A stretch of 59,224 nt of DNA, from positions 1-59,224 of the forward strand of contig JAADHS010000233.1 of assembly GCA_013151745.1 (NCBI GenBank), given 5' to 3'. Below are positions 27,501 to 34,802 of the stretch, piece after piece. The number at the start of each line of letters is the position of its first letter. Position 1 is the first letter of the stretch. Made by a program: the position numbers and the translations under genes. Origin of the DNA: Gammaproteobacteria bacterium (GTDB taxonomy: Bacteria > Pseudomonadota > Gammaproteobacteria > JAADHS01). A model generated the notes under the pieces. It ran no database searches. It saw only the letters and a list, made by a program, of their open reading frames with translations, and had not been told where the DNA came from.

Positions 27501-27664
27501 CATTCCATTCTTACGGTGGCGAAACTCAGTGATAGATTTGGAAAAAACTGGGTATTGAGTTGCAGAATAGCCCATACCCCAGTCAAGATCATAATCGCCA
27601 TGAATAAATTCGCCGCAACTTTATGCTGCGCAAAGGCGCTGATGACTCCTGCTTTATGAGACAT
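24548..27664 (-). CDS. RND-family efflux permease (HAE-type)
   Basis: Proton-driven inner-membrane pump, 1038 aa, the full size for the family. It has a cytoplasmic N-terminus, TM1, a large periplasmic loop, TM2-7 including LGIIVDDAIVVAEN (two conserved Asp of TM4), a second loop, and TM8-12. In the TM10 position where AcrB has Lys, this protein has GIVVNDSIILLDF, as in other RND subgroups, so its proton relay differs from AcrB. The adaptor gene ends on the base where this ORF starts, so both are in one operon. Substrate unknown. No outer-membrane factor is encoded nearby. Confidence 0.93.
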   Translation of the reverse strand: MSHKAGVISAFAQHKVAANLFMAIMILTGVWAILQLNTQFFPNLSLSFATVRMEWSGASAEDVEIAITKPLEQELVTLEHLKKISSTSVLGMSSITLEFIENSDMGTALDEINERIAKVRNLPVDAEDPEVARIVNYELIARMVISGNATLPEIRQLAYDIKDELLDRGIAKIDIAGLPDEEIAIEIPGSQLKSLGLSLDDIAEKIRQQSKDMPAGLVGQDDVARQLRGLEQKHKIDEFANLPVLANDQGNYLTLGDIATIERRAKRNEVHVFKDQRPAVELILRRTENSDSFESAKILENWFAERRPTLPDTMSIELYDQQWSLIKERVMLLLTNGIGGLILVTLIVYLFLNGRIAFWVTWGIPVSFMATLGLLYIAGGSINMISLFGMIMALGIIVDDAIVVAENAQANFEAGDPASDAAIKGAHRMYFPVLASSLTTIAAFFPLMLVSGPIGQILFHIPLVVICVVIASFIECMWVLPHHTRSALNKLKGNKIPEGRFDRYFNYFRDHQFKRFVAFALKYRFSTVAAALALLIASIGLVAGGRISFTFFPGVDSTILLANASFTAGTPKDRVQTFFEHVDQALTETEQFYDEKLVNTAVFRLGESSSANASGRRTGEQYGSLIVELTSPDSRDVSNSEFIETWQSHIEQPPGIEMFVVTQRAGGPPGQDIDIQLSGADAHQLKQAAIKLNTKLATFPGVSAIEDDLPWGQEQLVYALTPLGQSLGISIQQAGQQLRDAFEGARVQRFQEGNDEVDVLVMLSAAERNQLATLSDLYYILPGGESIPLDSIVTFKSKQGFAALRHLDNKLSVRISANVNRKLNNANRILANLENEFIPELIEQYNLSYSLEGRAADQAETMADMKRGAFFALIMIYIILAWVSSSYLRPLVILMAIPFGLIGAIIGHLVMDIEFTLLSIFGIIGLSGIVVNDSIILLDFHQKLIAAGHRPMDAILEASRSRLRAVLLTSLTTIAGLTPLLFETSVQAQFLIPMATSITFGLAFSTVLVLIVIPAMLAIMEQIKAWINLKNENNKRNF

Positions 27665-28923
27665 TATTCAGTGGATTTCCGAATGACCTTCAGGCCATTC
27701 ATTGCATTGGCGAATTTTGTTGTGAGCACGGTATCATGGTCATTCAGTTCGTTACTTTGAATAATTAATTGTGATGTATCATCTTTATTAATATAGTTGC
27801 CGAGCACTTTTATTTTTAAGGATTGTAAACGATTTTCGTGGATGCGATAAATAAGATCAGTACCATATAAAGCTTCTCTGGGCAGCAAAGCACTCTGTTT
27901 AAATGTTTCCAGGCTGAGGTGAAGTTCTACATTTAACCCGGTGGGCCAATGAACTTGTTTTTTGTTGAAGGTGAAAAAACAATCAACGCTGCCTTGTCCC
28001 GGATCAATGTTCGCCGAGATACGTGCAAGGGTTAAAGCGTAACGTTGTTGAGCGAATTTAAGCCAGACGGGGAGAGGTGTTTCCTGATCTATGGTTTGAT
28101 AAATCATATCCATATAACGCAATGGGATTTTGGCTTTGACCTCGAGTTCATCTTGTTTATATAGCTTAATTAACGCATTGGTCTTTTTTATACGTTCTCC
28201 TACGCCAACCTTGATATCGACAATTCTGCCGTTGAAGGGCGCCTTGATGAGGGTGTGTTCCAGATTCAGCCGTGCTCGTTGTTGTTGGGCGTCGGCTTGT
28301 TGTTGCCTGGCTTTAAGTTGCGCTAATCGACTGGGATATTCGGCAATTCGGTAACGACGTTCTTGTAGTGTAATTTGTTGGCGAACAAAGTTTTGCCGGG
28401 TTTCATCGAGCTGACTGCGTGAGGCCAGGTTACGTTCTTCAAGGTCTTTAGCGCGTTCAACAGCACGTTTAGCCAATTGCAGCAAGGTTTTTTCACTTTT
28501 TAAATTAACTTGATCACTTTTATGACGCTCTGTTTCGGCTTTGATTAACGCTTTAATTTCTTCTCCTTTGGCCGTACTTTCCTTGAGGTCAAGCTGAGCT
28601 TCATCTTGCTCAAAAACAATCAAAGTTTGATTATGTTTCACATGATCGCCTGCATTAACCCGAATTTCGAGCACTTCAGCTTCGATGGCGGCAGTGAGTT
28701 GTGTAGGATGAGGTGATTGCACGACACCCAGTAGTTTGATGACCGGAGCATAACTGGCCAAATGGATTTCTTGGCTGGTCACCGCCCAGGCGCGTTCTTC
28801 AATGGGTTGCTCTATAGCCTCGGGTTGGGTAAACAAAAAAACAGCAAAAACAGCCAAGCCAATGACGACAATCAGGACTGGAGTAAGAAACCGGGTGATT
28901 GATTTCATCACGTTTTTAGACAA
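27664..28923 (-). CDS. RND periplasmic adaptor (membrane fusion protein)
   Basis: 419 aa. N-terminal membrane anchor (about residues 12-32), split lipoyl domain (EAEVLEIRVNAGDHVKHNQTL and later APFNGRIVDIKVGVGERI), an intervening alpha-helical hairpin of about 100 residues (LKESTAKGEEIK to LKARQQQADAQ), then beta-barrel and membrane-proximal domains. It links the pump to an outer-membrane channel not found in the window. The stop overlaps the permease ATG. No promoter was identified in the 156-bp gap upstream. Confidence 0.92.
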   Translation of the reverse strand: MSKNVMKSITRFLTPVLIVVIGLAVFAVFLFTQPEAIEQPIEERAWAVTSQEIHLASYAPVIKLLGVVQSPHPTQLTAAIEAEVLEIRVNAGDHVKHNQTLIVFEQDEAQLDLKESTAKGEEIKALIKAETERHKSDQVNLKSEKTLLQLAKRAVERAKDLEERNLASRSQLDETRQNFVRQQITLQERRYRIAEYPSRLAQLKARQQQADAQQQRARLNLEHTLIKAPFNGRIVDIKVGVGERIKKTNALIKLYKQDELEVKAKIPLRYMDMIYQTIDQETPLPVWLKFAQQRYALTLARISANIDPGQGSVDCFFTFNKKQVHWPTGLNVELHLSLETFKQSALLPREALYGTDLIYRIHENRLQSLKIKVLGNYINKDDTSQLIIQSNELNDHDTVLTTKFANAMNGLKVIRKSTE

Positions 28924-29079
28924 AGATCTTCCTCCTGACTTCTATCTTTAACCTGGGTTCCGCAGTTGATCGCTCGTATTAAAATGCAATTCATTACGAG
29001 CTGATGTCAATGGTACATTGAAAATCAAACACAGAAGTAAATACGTACCCATCCCTGAGTTTTTGACAACCGATGGAGT

Positions 29080-29754
29080 TTAAATAATTACGCCGGCTCT
29101 TAACTCTAGTTTTCGTCCGCAGCGATCAGCAAGATATTCATCATGAGTAACGAGAATCAGGGTTGTATGTTGTTCTCTGTTTAATTCAAATAACAAGTCT
29201 ATTACTTTTTTGCCCGTAGCCCGATCAAGATTGCCAGTGGGTTCATCGGCAAATAAAAGTTTGGGTTGCGAGGCAAACGCTCTTGCTATCGCAACTCGCT
29301 GTTGTTCACCGCCAGATAACTGTTTAGGGTAATGATGTAAGCGTGCACCTAAACCGACGCGCTCTAATACGCTACAAGCCGACTTCACGGCCTTTTTATT
29401 TCCCATCATCTCTAGAGGGAGTGTAACATTCTCGATCGCCGTCATATTTTGCAGTAAATGAAAACTTTGAAAAACAAAGCCAATCAAATCACGTCTTAAA
29501 TCAGCACGGTGATCTTCATTCAAAGAATAAATGTCAACGTTATTAATCATCACGGTACCTGAGGTAGGCAAATCTAACCCGGCCATTAATCCCAGCAAGG
29601 TTGTTTTGCCGGAGCCGGAAGCGCCGACAATAGCCACGCTTTCCCCTGGAAAAATGCTAAACTCGATATGGTCTAATAGAGTGAGCGTTCCTTCCGGACT
29701 GGGAACCTGTTTACAAAGCTGCGATATTTTAATGATGGGTGATTGTTGAGACAT
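29080..29754 (-). CDS. ybbA: ABC transporter ATPase, LolD/YbbA type
   Basis: 224 aa. Walker A GASGSGKTTLLGL (about 40), Q-loop FVFQSFHLLQNMTA, signature LSGGEQQRVAIARAF, Walker B LLFADEPTGNLD, switch His ILVTHD. In E. coli and many relatives ybbA is divergent from tesA and followed by the permease ybbP. The divergent arrangement with tesA is kept (start codons overlap in CATG), but no FtsX-type permease follows: next on this strand is an RND adaptor. The ATPase therefore seems orphaned here or works with a permease encoded elsewhere. Confidence 0.88.
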   Translation of the reverse strand: MSQQSPIIKISQLCKQVPSPEGTLTLLDHIEFSIFPGESVAIVGASGSGKTTLLGLMAGLDLPTSGTVMINNVDIYSLNEDHRADLRRDLIGFVFQSFHLLQNMTAIENVTLPLEMMGNKKAVKSACSVLERVGLGARLHHYPKQLSGGEQQRVAIARAFASQPKLLFADEPTGNLDRATGKKVIDLLFELNREQHTTLILVTHDEYLADRCGRKLELRAGVII

Positions 29755-30385
29755 GTGTAATATTCGTTATCTGTTTATTATAATCAGTTTATTTTTCTGT
29801 CTACTGCCAATAACGTCATCGGCTTCTTCAACGCTTGTCGTCTTGGGAGATAGTCTCAGTGCGGGCTATGGTTTCAATCCGAAGAACGGGTGGGTTGAGT
29901 TATTACAACAACGCATCACTGATGAAGGTTATCCCTTAGAGGTTATTAATGCGAGTATCAGCGGCGACACGACACTTGGCGGATACCGCAGGTTAAAACC
30001 CATATTGAAAAAACACCAGCCTGATATTATCATTATCGAACTCGGCGCTAACGATGGATTGCGTGGTTTGTCACTCGCTGCGATGAAAAAAAACATCGAA
30101 AATATAATTAGCACCAGTCAAAGAGCTCAGGCGACTGTTATTCTTATAGGGATGAAATTACCTCCTAATTATGGCCCCGCGTATAGCGTGGCTTTTCATC
30201 GTGTTTATACCGACTTGGCCGATGAATACAGGGTAACATTAATCCCCTTCCTGTTGCACGGACTGGAGACTCAATTTGAATTGTTTCAGGCTGATGGACT
30301 ACATCCAACGCAAGCGGCTCAACGCATTATTATGGATACGATCTGGCCCAGCATTCATCGTGTGATTAAGAATGTCTCATTTTAG
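29753..30385 (+). CDS. tesA: Arylesterase / acyl-CoA thioesterase I (TesA-like), SGNH hydrolase
   Basis: Periplasmic lysophospholipase/thioesterase, 210 aa with a signal peptide of about 24 residues. SGNH blocks are complete: I VVLGDSLSAGYG (catalytic Ser), II ASISGDTTLGG, III IELGANDGLRG, V DGLHPTQAAQ (Asp and His). The start codon overlaps that of the divergent ybbA gene, so both promoters must lie within the opposite coding regions or leaders be very short. Confidence 0.93.
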   Translation: MCNIRYLFIIISLFFCLLPITSSASSTLVVLGDSLSAGYGFNPKNGWVELLQQRITDEGYPLEVINASISGDTTLGGYRRLKPILKKHQPDIIIIELGANDGLRGLSLAAMKKNIENIISTSQRAQATVILIGMKLPPNYGPAYSVAFHRVYTDLADEYRVTLIPFLLHGLETQFELFQADGLHPTQAAQRIIMDTIWPSIHRVIKNVSF

Positions 30386-30441
30386 TTTGCACCTCCCTTT
30401 GAATCATATCTTTGCTTGGTGTTCTGGTAGATCATTCATTG

Positions 30442-31044
<603 letters not shown>

Positions 31045-31221
31045 TCATTTCTCTGAGTTGTTATTGCAAAATGTAGCAACCTTTAAGACGTCTTCGTTCG
31101 CCTGATTTTATGACGCAAGACTTTTCTTGACAGGATATTTTAGCAATGGTAGCTTGTTTTCTTCAAGCGACATTGCTGTGCTTATCTATATGTAATTAGA
31201 TATCGCTTTCAAATTTACAAA

Positions 31222-31389
31222 TATACCCGTGGCGTTTGAGATTTAGGTGTTAAGTGTGTGTCTTACTTTATTTCATTTCATGGCAAGGCGAAATGACGAA
31301 GTGTAGCTGGCTATTGCGAAGATTTTCAACCTAGCCAGTGAATGAATAAGGCGTGCAATATCACCTAAATCTTAATCGACACGGGTATA
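31222..31389 (+). repeat. TATACCCG palindromic element, complete copy (168 bp)
   Basis: Left end TATACCCGTGGCGTTTGAG with ATTTAGGTGTTAAG, right end CACCTAAATCTTAATCGAC then ACGGGTATA. The interior includes GCAAGGCGAAATGACGAAG and GTAGCTGGCTATTGCG, matching the 24288 copy in reverse. It ends 26 bp before the ATG of the next gene. The remaining part of the 383-bp gap (31033-31221) shows nothing else recognisable. Confidence 0.88.
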
Positions 31390-31415
31390 TATTCAATGCG
31401 CCTCATGGATTGTGT

Positions 31416-31871
31416 ATGTATTTACGTTTTTACCAATTAGCTTTTATTGTCCTTTTCTTGGTGGGCTGCGTGTCCTACCCAACACAAGAACTCAGTGACG
31501 CACGTCAAGCATTGAAGGCGGCTCAAAAAGCTAATGCGGCACAGCATGCGCCTGTTAATTTAAACAAAGCCACAGAACTACTCAGTAATGCAGAGCAGGC
31601 CTTGGCACCTGAAGATTCTTCTTATGCTACTGCACGCACAAACGCTTTAGCCGCAAAAACTGAAGCTATTAAGGCTCGTGAGCTATCTTTAGCATTTACG
31701 TTAGCGATTAATGAATTGAACGAAGGTTCGCTGACAACACTTTTACGTAGCAAAGCAGAGAAGCTGCTTCAGCAAGCGAAAGAGGCGGCGCAATCTGGCG
31801 ATGATATTCAGGCCGCTGTCTTTGTGTCGCAAGCACGAACTATAATAAAAAAAAATATCATAAACCCGTAG
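31416..31871 (+). CDS. DUF4398 small lipoprotein
   Basis: 151 aa from the ATG at 31416; the frame is open from 31353, but that part lies in the palindromic repeat. Signal peptide with lipobox VGC (FLVGC), then an alpha-helical Ala-rich region: ELSDARQALKAAQKANAAQ, LLSNAEQAL, and a final helix KLLQQAKEAAQ. DUF4398 proteins are envelope lipoproteins without assigned function, often near OmpA-like genes; none is adjacent here. The promoter and ribosome-binding site must lie within or very near the repeat. Confidence 0.75.
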   Translation: MYLRFYQLAFIVLFLVGCVSYPTQELSDARQALKAAQKANAAQHAPVNLNKATELLSNAEQALAPEDSSYATARTNALAAKTEAIKARELSLAFTLAINELNEGSLTTLLRSKAEKLLQQAKEAAQSGDDIQAAVFVSQARTIIKKNIINP

Positions 31872-31967
31872 CTAATAAGTAGCGAACGAGCATCATTTTA
31901 ATAAAAAATTTACATCCACTATTTAATTAATTTAATTTATTTTCACTACCTGATTTGGAGCCATCCT

Positions 31968-32249
31968 ATGACAATAGCAACAGCGCGACACATCCTGGTT
32001 TCCAGCGAAGAAAAATGTGCAGAACTTAAAACTCAAATAGAAGCGGGCACAGACTTCTCTGAAATGGCTAAAGAACATTCAAGTTGCCCTTCAGGTAAAA
32101 GTGGTGGTGATCTTGGTGAGTTTGGGCCAGGCATGATGGTGCCGGAATTTGATAAAGTCGTGTTTACTGCGGATATCAACACCGTACAAGGTCCGGTGCA
32201 AACTCAGTTTGGTTACCACTTATTAGAAGTGACAAGTCGTACGGACTAA
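31968..32249 (+). CDS. ppiC: Parvulin-type peptidyl-prolyl isomerase
   Basis: 93 aa, the exact size of E. coli PpiC. Single parvulin domain with the family's signature text: ARHILVSSEEKC, FSEMAKEHSSCPSGKSGGDLGEFGPGMMVPEFD and QTQFGYHLLEV. No signal peptide, so cytosolic. Catalyses cis-trans proline isomerisation. GGAG lies 10 bases upstream of the ATG. Confidence 0.96.
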   Translation: MTIATARHILVSSEEKCAELKTQIEAGTDFSEMAKEHSSCPSGKSGGDLGEFGPGMMVPEFDKVVFTADINTVQGPVQTQFGYHLLEVTSRTD

Positions 32250-32280
32250 AAAAAGGCAGAGGTTATAAGCTTCGTATCTA

Positions 32281-32320
32281 TGCCTGTACCTAGCCATTAA
32301 ATTTAGGTGTGATTACGCTT
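32281..32320 (+). repeat. Possible truncated TATACCCG element
   Basis: TGCCTGTACCTAGCCATTAA then ATTTAGGTGTGATTACGC resembles the left arm of the palindromic family (TATACCCGTAGCGATTAAGATTTAGGTGTGATTGCACG). No right arm follows because the next gene's end begins at 32328. Short and degenerate, so tentative. Confidence 0.4.
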
Positions 32321-32327
32321 GTTGTTC

Positions 32328-33041
32328 CTAAGAAGCCCAAAGAGGAATCACCTGTGAGGCTCGGCGAAGCTCCGTCTCATGTGCTTTATGCCCTGGTTCA
32401 TACTTTGCCACCAAGCGCCAAAAATTCGTAGAATGATTCAGGTGTTTGGTATGGCATAACTCGTGAATAAAAAGATATCTTACCGCCGCAGGCGACATAA
32501 ATAACAGGGCGCGATTAAGGCTGATATGTCTTTTAGAGGAGCAGCTTCCCCAGCGGGTTTTTTGAGCACGAACAGATGCCTTTTTGAAAGGCAACAGGAG
32601 TTCTTCACTCACCGCAGTTAGCCACGGAATCAAGCAGGTCTTCGCATGCTGTGTCAGCCAGGCTCGCAATACCGTTAATTGTTCTGTTTCTGTAATGCCC
32701 CTGACTGTTAATTGATTATGATCGATATCCACTTGTACATTGCTATGCTCTGTTGAATCGTATTGAATTTGCCATTGTTCATCAATAGCGTTCAATAATA
32801 CTTGATAAGGTAGTTCAATTTTATCAGGTTGATGTGATTTAATTCGAACGAGTGTCTTTTCAATCCACTGTTTATGTTGCTCAACAAAATCAGAGACATG
32901 ATGTAAAGCAACCCCTTTAGGTACAACGACTTCCACCTGATGATGAGCTGATATTTTTAACTGTAAATACTTTGCTCGATTGGAAATTCTGACAGAATAG
33001 GGGGGTAAGCCCCCTTTTTTTTGAATAAGTGGCTGTAACAT
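32328..33041 (-). CDS. YgjP-like (M48/DUF45) metallopeptidase
   Basis: 237 aa. C-terminal zinc-binding motif HELCH (in FIHELCHTKHLNHSTNFWRLV) preceded by the family block RWGSCSSKRHISLNRALLF. An N-terminal beta domain begins IRKSxRAKYLQLKI-like: VRISNRAKYLQLKISAH. Relatives include YgjP, whose substrate is unknown in most bacteria and which sits beside restriction genes in some. Soluble, single gene, next to def. Confidence 0.88.
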   Translation of the reverse strand: MLQPLIQKKGGLPPYSVRISNRAKYLQLKISAHHQVEVVVPKGVALHHVSDFVEQHKQWIEKTLVRIKSHQPDKIELPYQVLLNAIDEQWQIQYDSTEHSNVQVDIDHNQLTVRGITETEQLTVLRAWLTQHAKTCLIPWLTAVSEELLLPFKKASVRAQKTRWGSCSSKRHISLNRALLFMSPAAVRYLFIHELCHTKHLNHSTNFWRLVAKYEPGHKAHETELRRASQVIPLWAS

Positions 33042-33177
33042 ACTTGTTAACTTAATTGTGCATTTTTGGTGAGGGTTGAAGAAGAATAGATTAAATCGTC
33101 CTGAGTTTGAATTTCGGTATTTTTCATTGCTGGTCTATTCTCTCCCATTGATCGGGAATGATCAACAGTGACACAGA

Positions 33178-33714
33178 TCAATCACTACGAGTAGGCTGAT
33201 TTTCCGGGAAACCTTCTTGCGTAAAGCCAAAATTATGCAAGTTTGTGATTTTCAGTGGATAAATAATTCCATCCAAATGATCCACTTCATGTTGTACCAC
33301 TCGAGCATGGAACCCTTCGACGATACGCGATATTTTCGCTCCCGTTTCATCATACCCTGAATATTGAATTGTTTTATAACGAGGTACTTGCCCACGCATA
33401 CCTGGCACACTCAAGCACGCTTCCCAGCCTTCTTCCATCAATTCATCGATTGTTGAGATAACAGGGTTAATTAATATTGTTCTGGGGATAGGCTCTACAT
33501 CAGGATAGCGGTCACATTTTTCTACACCAAAGACCACCACGCGCTTTAACACGCCAATTTGCGGTGCCGCCAAACCAACACCATCGTAATCAATCATGGT
33601 GTCGATCAGATCTTGAACCAATAAATGTAATGCATTGTCAAAAGGTTTTTCCACTTCTGTCGCACGTTGCCATAAATCTATATGACCCATTCTTAACACT
33701 GTTTTTACCGCCAT
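33178..33714 (-). CDS. def: Peptide deformylase
   Basis: Removes the formyl group from nascent proteins; 178 aa from the ATG at 33714, chosen for the AGGAGGT just before it (the frame is open from a TTG at 33729). Motif I GVGLAAPQIG, motif II EACLSVPG (canonical EGCLS has Gly in place of Ala, with the metal-binding Cys kept), motif III HEVDHLDG with both His ligands. The C-terminus is short. No fmt or dprA neighbour, unlike the common def-fmt operon, so this may be a second deformylase. Confidence 0.93.
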   Translation of the reverse strand: MAVKTVLRMGHIDLWQRATEVEKPFDNALHLLVQDLIDTMIDYDGVGLAAPQIGVLKRVVVFGVEKCDRYPDVEPIPRTILINPVISTIDELMEEGWEACLSVPGMRGQVPRYKTIQYSGYDETGAKISRIVEGFHARVVQHEVDHLDGIIYPLKITNLHNFGFTQEGFPENQPTRSD

Positions 33715-33778
33715 ACATACCTCCTGCAATTAACAATATGTTATATTATGTCATAAGCTTTAGTAACAGGGTCTAATT

Positions 33779-34762
33779 ATGATGCTTCGTGTTTTGCCAT
33801 TCATCCTGCTCCTTCTTTCTTTTTCGGCAGCAGGAGAAGAGCAAGCTGAAGAAACTCCGCAATGGTTCCAATTTGAAATCATTATTTTTGAATATTCAGA
33901 TGAAAAAGGCCTCTATTCTGAGCTTTGGTCAGAAGATCCTGAATTAGCAGATTACAGTTCGGCTCAAGAATTATTACCGCTAACCGTCTTGCCGCTCTTT
34001 GCTAAGCCTCATTCGTTTGACGAAGATATTCTACAAGATCTATCGCTAGAGGAGGGGAATACCGTAGCACGACAGGCTGAAACCCAATTTGTTGATTTCC
34101 CTGCTCCAAGTCTTGATATACAACCCAGCTTAACTAAAAAAGCACAACCTGAAAGACCGTTCATGTTACTTGAAAAAGCGGATCGTTCTTTAAATGAGAT
34201 AGCAACCCAGTTCAAGCTTAAGTCAAAATACAAATTGTTATTTCACCAGGCATGGCGACAGCCCGTCGCAAAGCATGGCGAAGCAACCGCAATACGTATT
34301 TCCAGCTTAACGAGTAACCTGGATCATTTGCTCGGTGTATACGAACGAGATAAAGATACCTCGAGTTCGATTGAAAATGAAAGCATCATCCTGGTAGCAC
34401 CAAAACTGGAAATTGATGGGCTGATTATACCTTCGCTCAATCGCTATCTACACCTGGATCTGCAACTGTCTTATCGTAAGTTGCTCCCTATTGAAACAAC
34501 AGAGCATGATGCGATGAACGATATTCAAAATGAATTTTTGCAAAGACCGCTTGCCAGAGACGAAATCTCTGACAATGTAAACAATATAGTGGCTTACCGC
34601 GACCAGGATTTTTCCCTGAAGACGACACGCCGTATGCGCAGCAAACAGTTACACTATTTTGACCACCCACTCTTTGGCGTGCTTGCACTGATTACCCCTT
34701 ACAAACGTGCTGTCGATACAGAAATACCCAAGGATGATAACGAAACGCTTGTTTTTCCGTAA
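33779..34762 (+). CDS. csiV: CsiV family protein
   Basis: 327 aa with an N-terminal signal peptide (ends SFSAAGE). Family features: WFQFEIIIFEY near residue 30, YKLLFHQAWRQP in the centre, the strand LNRYLHLDLQLSYRK and the C-terminal RRMRSKQLHYFDHPLFGVLALITPY. CsiV is a periplasmic protein first described in Vibrio cholerae as needed for peptidoglycan synthase activation under D-amino acid stress. It is convergent with tamB; in some genomes it sits next to mfd. Confidence 0.82.
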   Translation: MMLRVLPFILLLLSFSAAGEEQAEETPQWFQFEIIIFEYSDEKGLYSELWSEDPELADYSSAQELLPLTVLPLFAKPHSFDEDILQDLSLEEGNTVARQAETQFVDFPAPSLDIQPSLTKKAQPERPFMLLEKADRSLNEIATQFKLKSKYKLLFHQAWRQPVAKHGEATAIRISSLTSNLDHLLGVYERDKDTSSSIENESIILVAPKLEIDGLIIPSLNRYLHLDLQLSYRKLLPIETTEHDAMNDIQNEFLQRPLARDEISDNVNNIVAYRDQDFSLKTTRRMRSKQLHYFDHPLFGVLALITPYKRAVDTEIPKDDNETLVFP

Positions 34763-34802
34763 TTGGCTTTAGGGTGTTGCAAGGCTGGAGACAAGTGCTC
34801 AT

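Noticed and set aside
25616-27659. Several plus-strand open frames of 60-133 aa opposite the RND gene
   Set aside because: They are antisense to a strongly conserved gene and lack ribosome-binding sites and recognisable domains.
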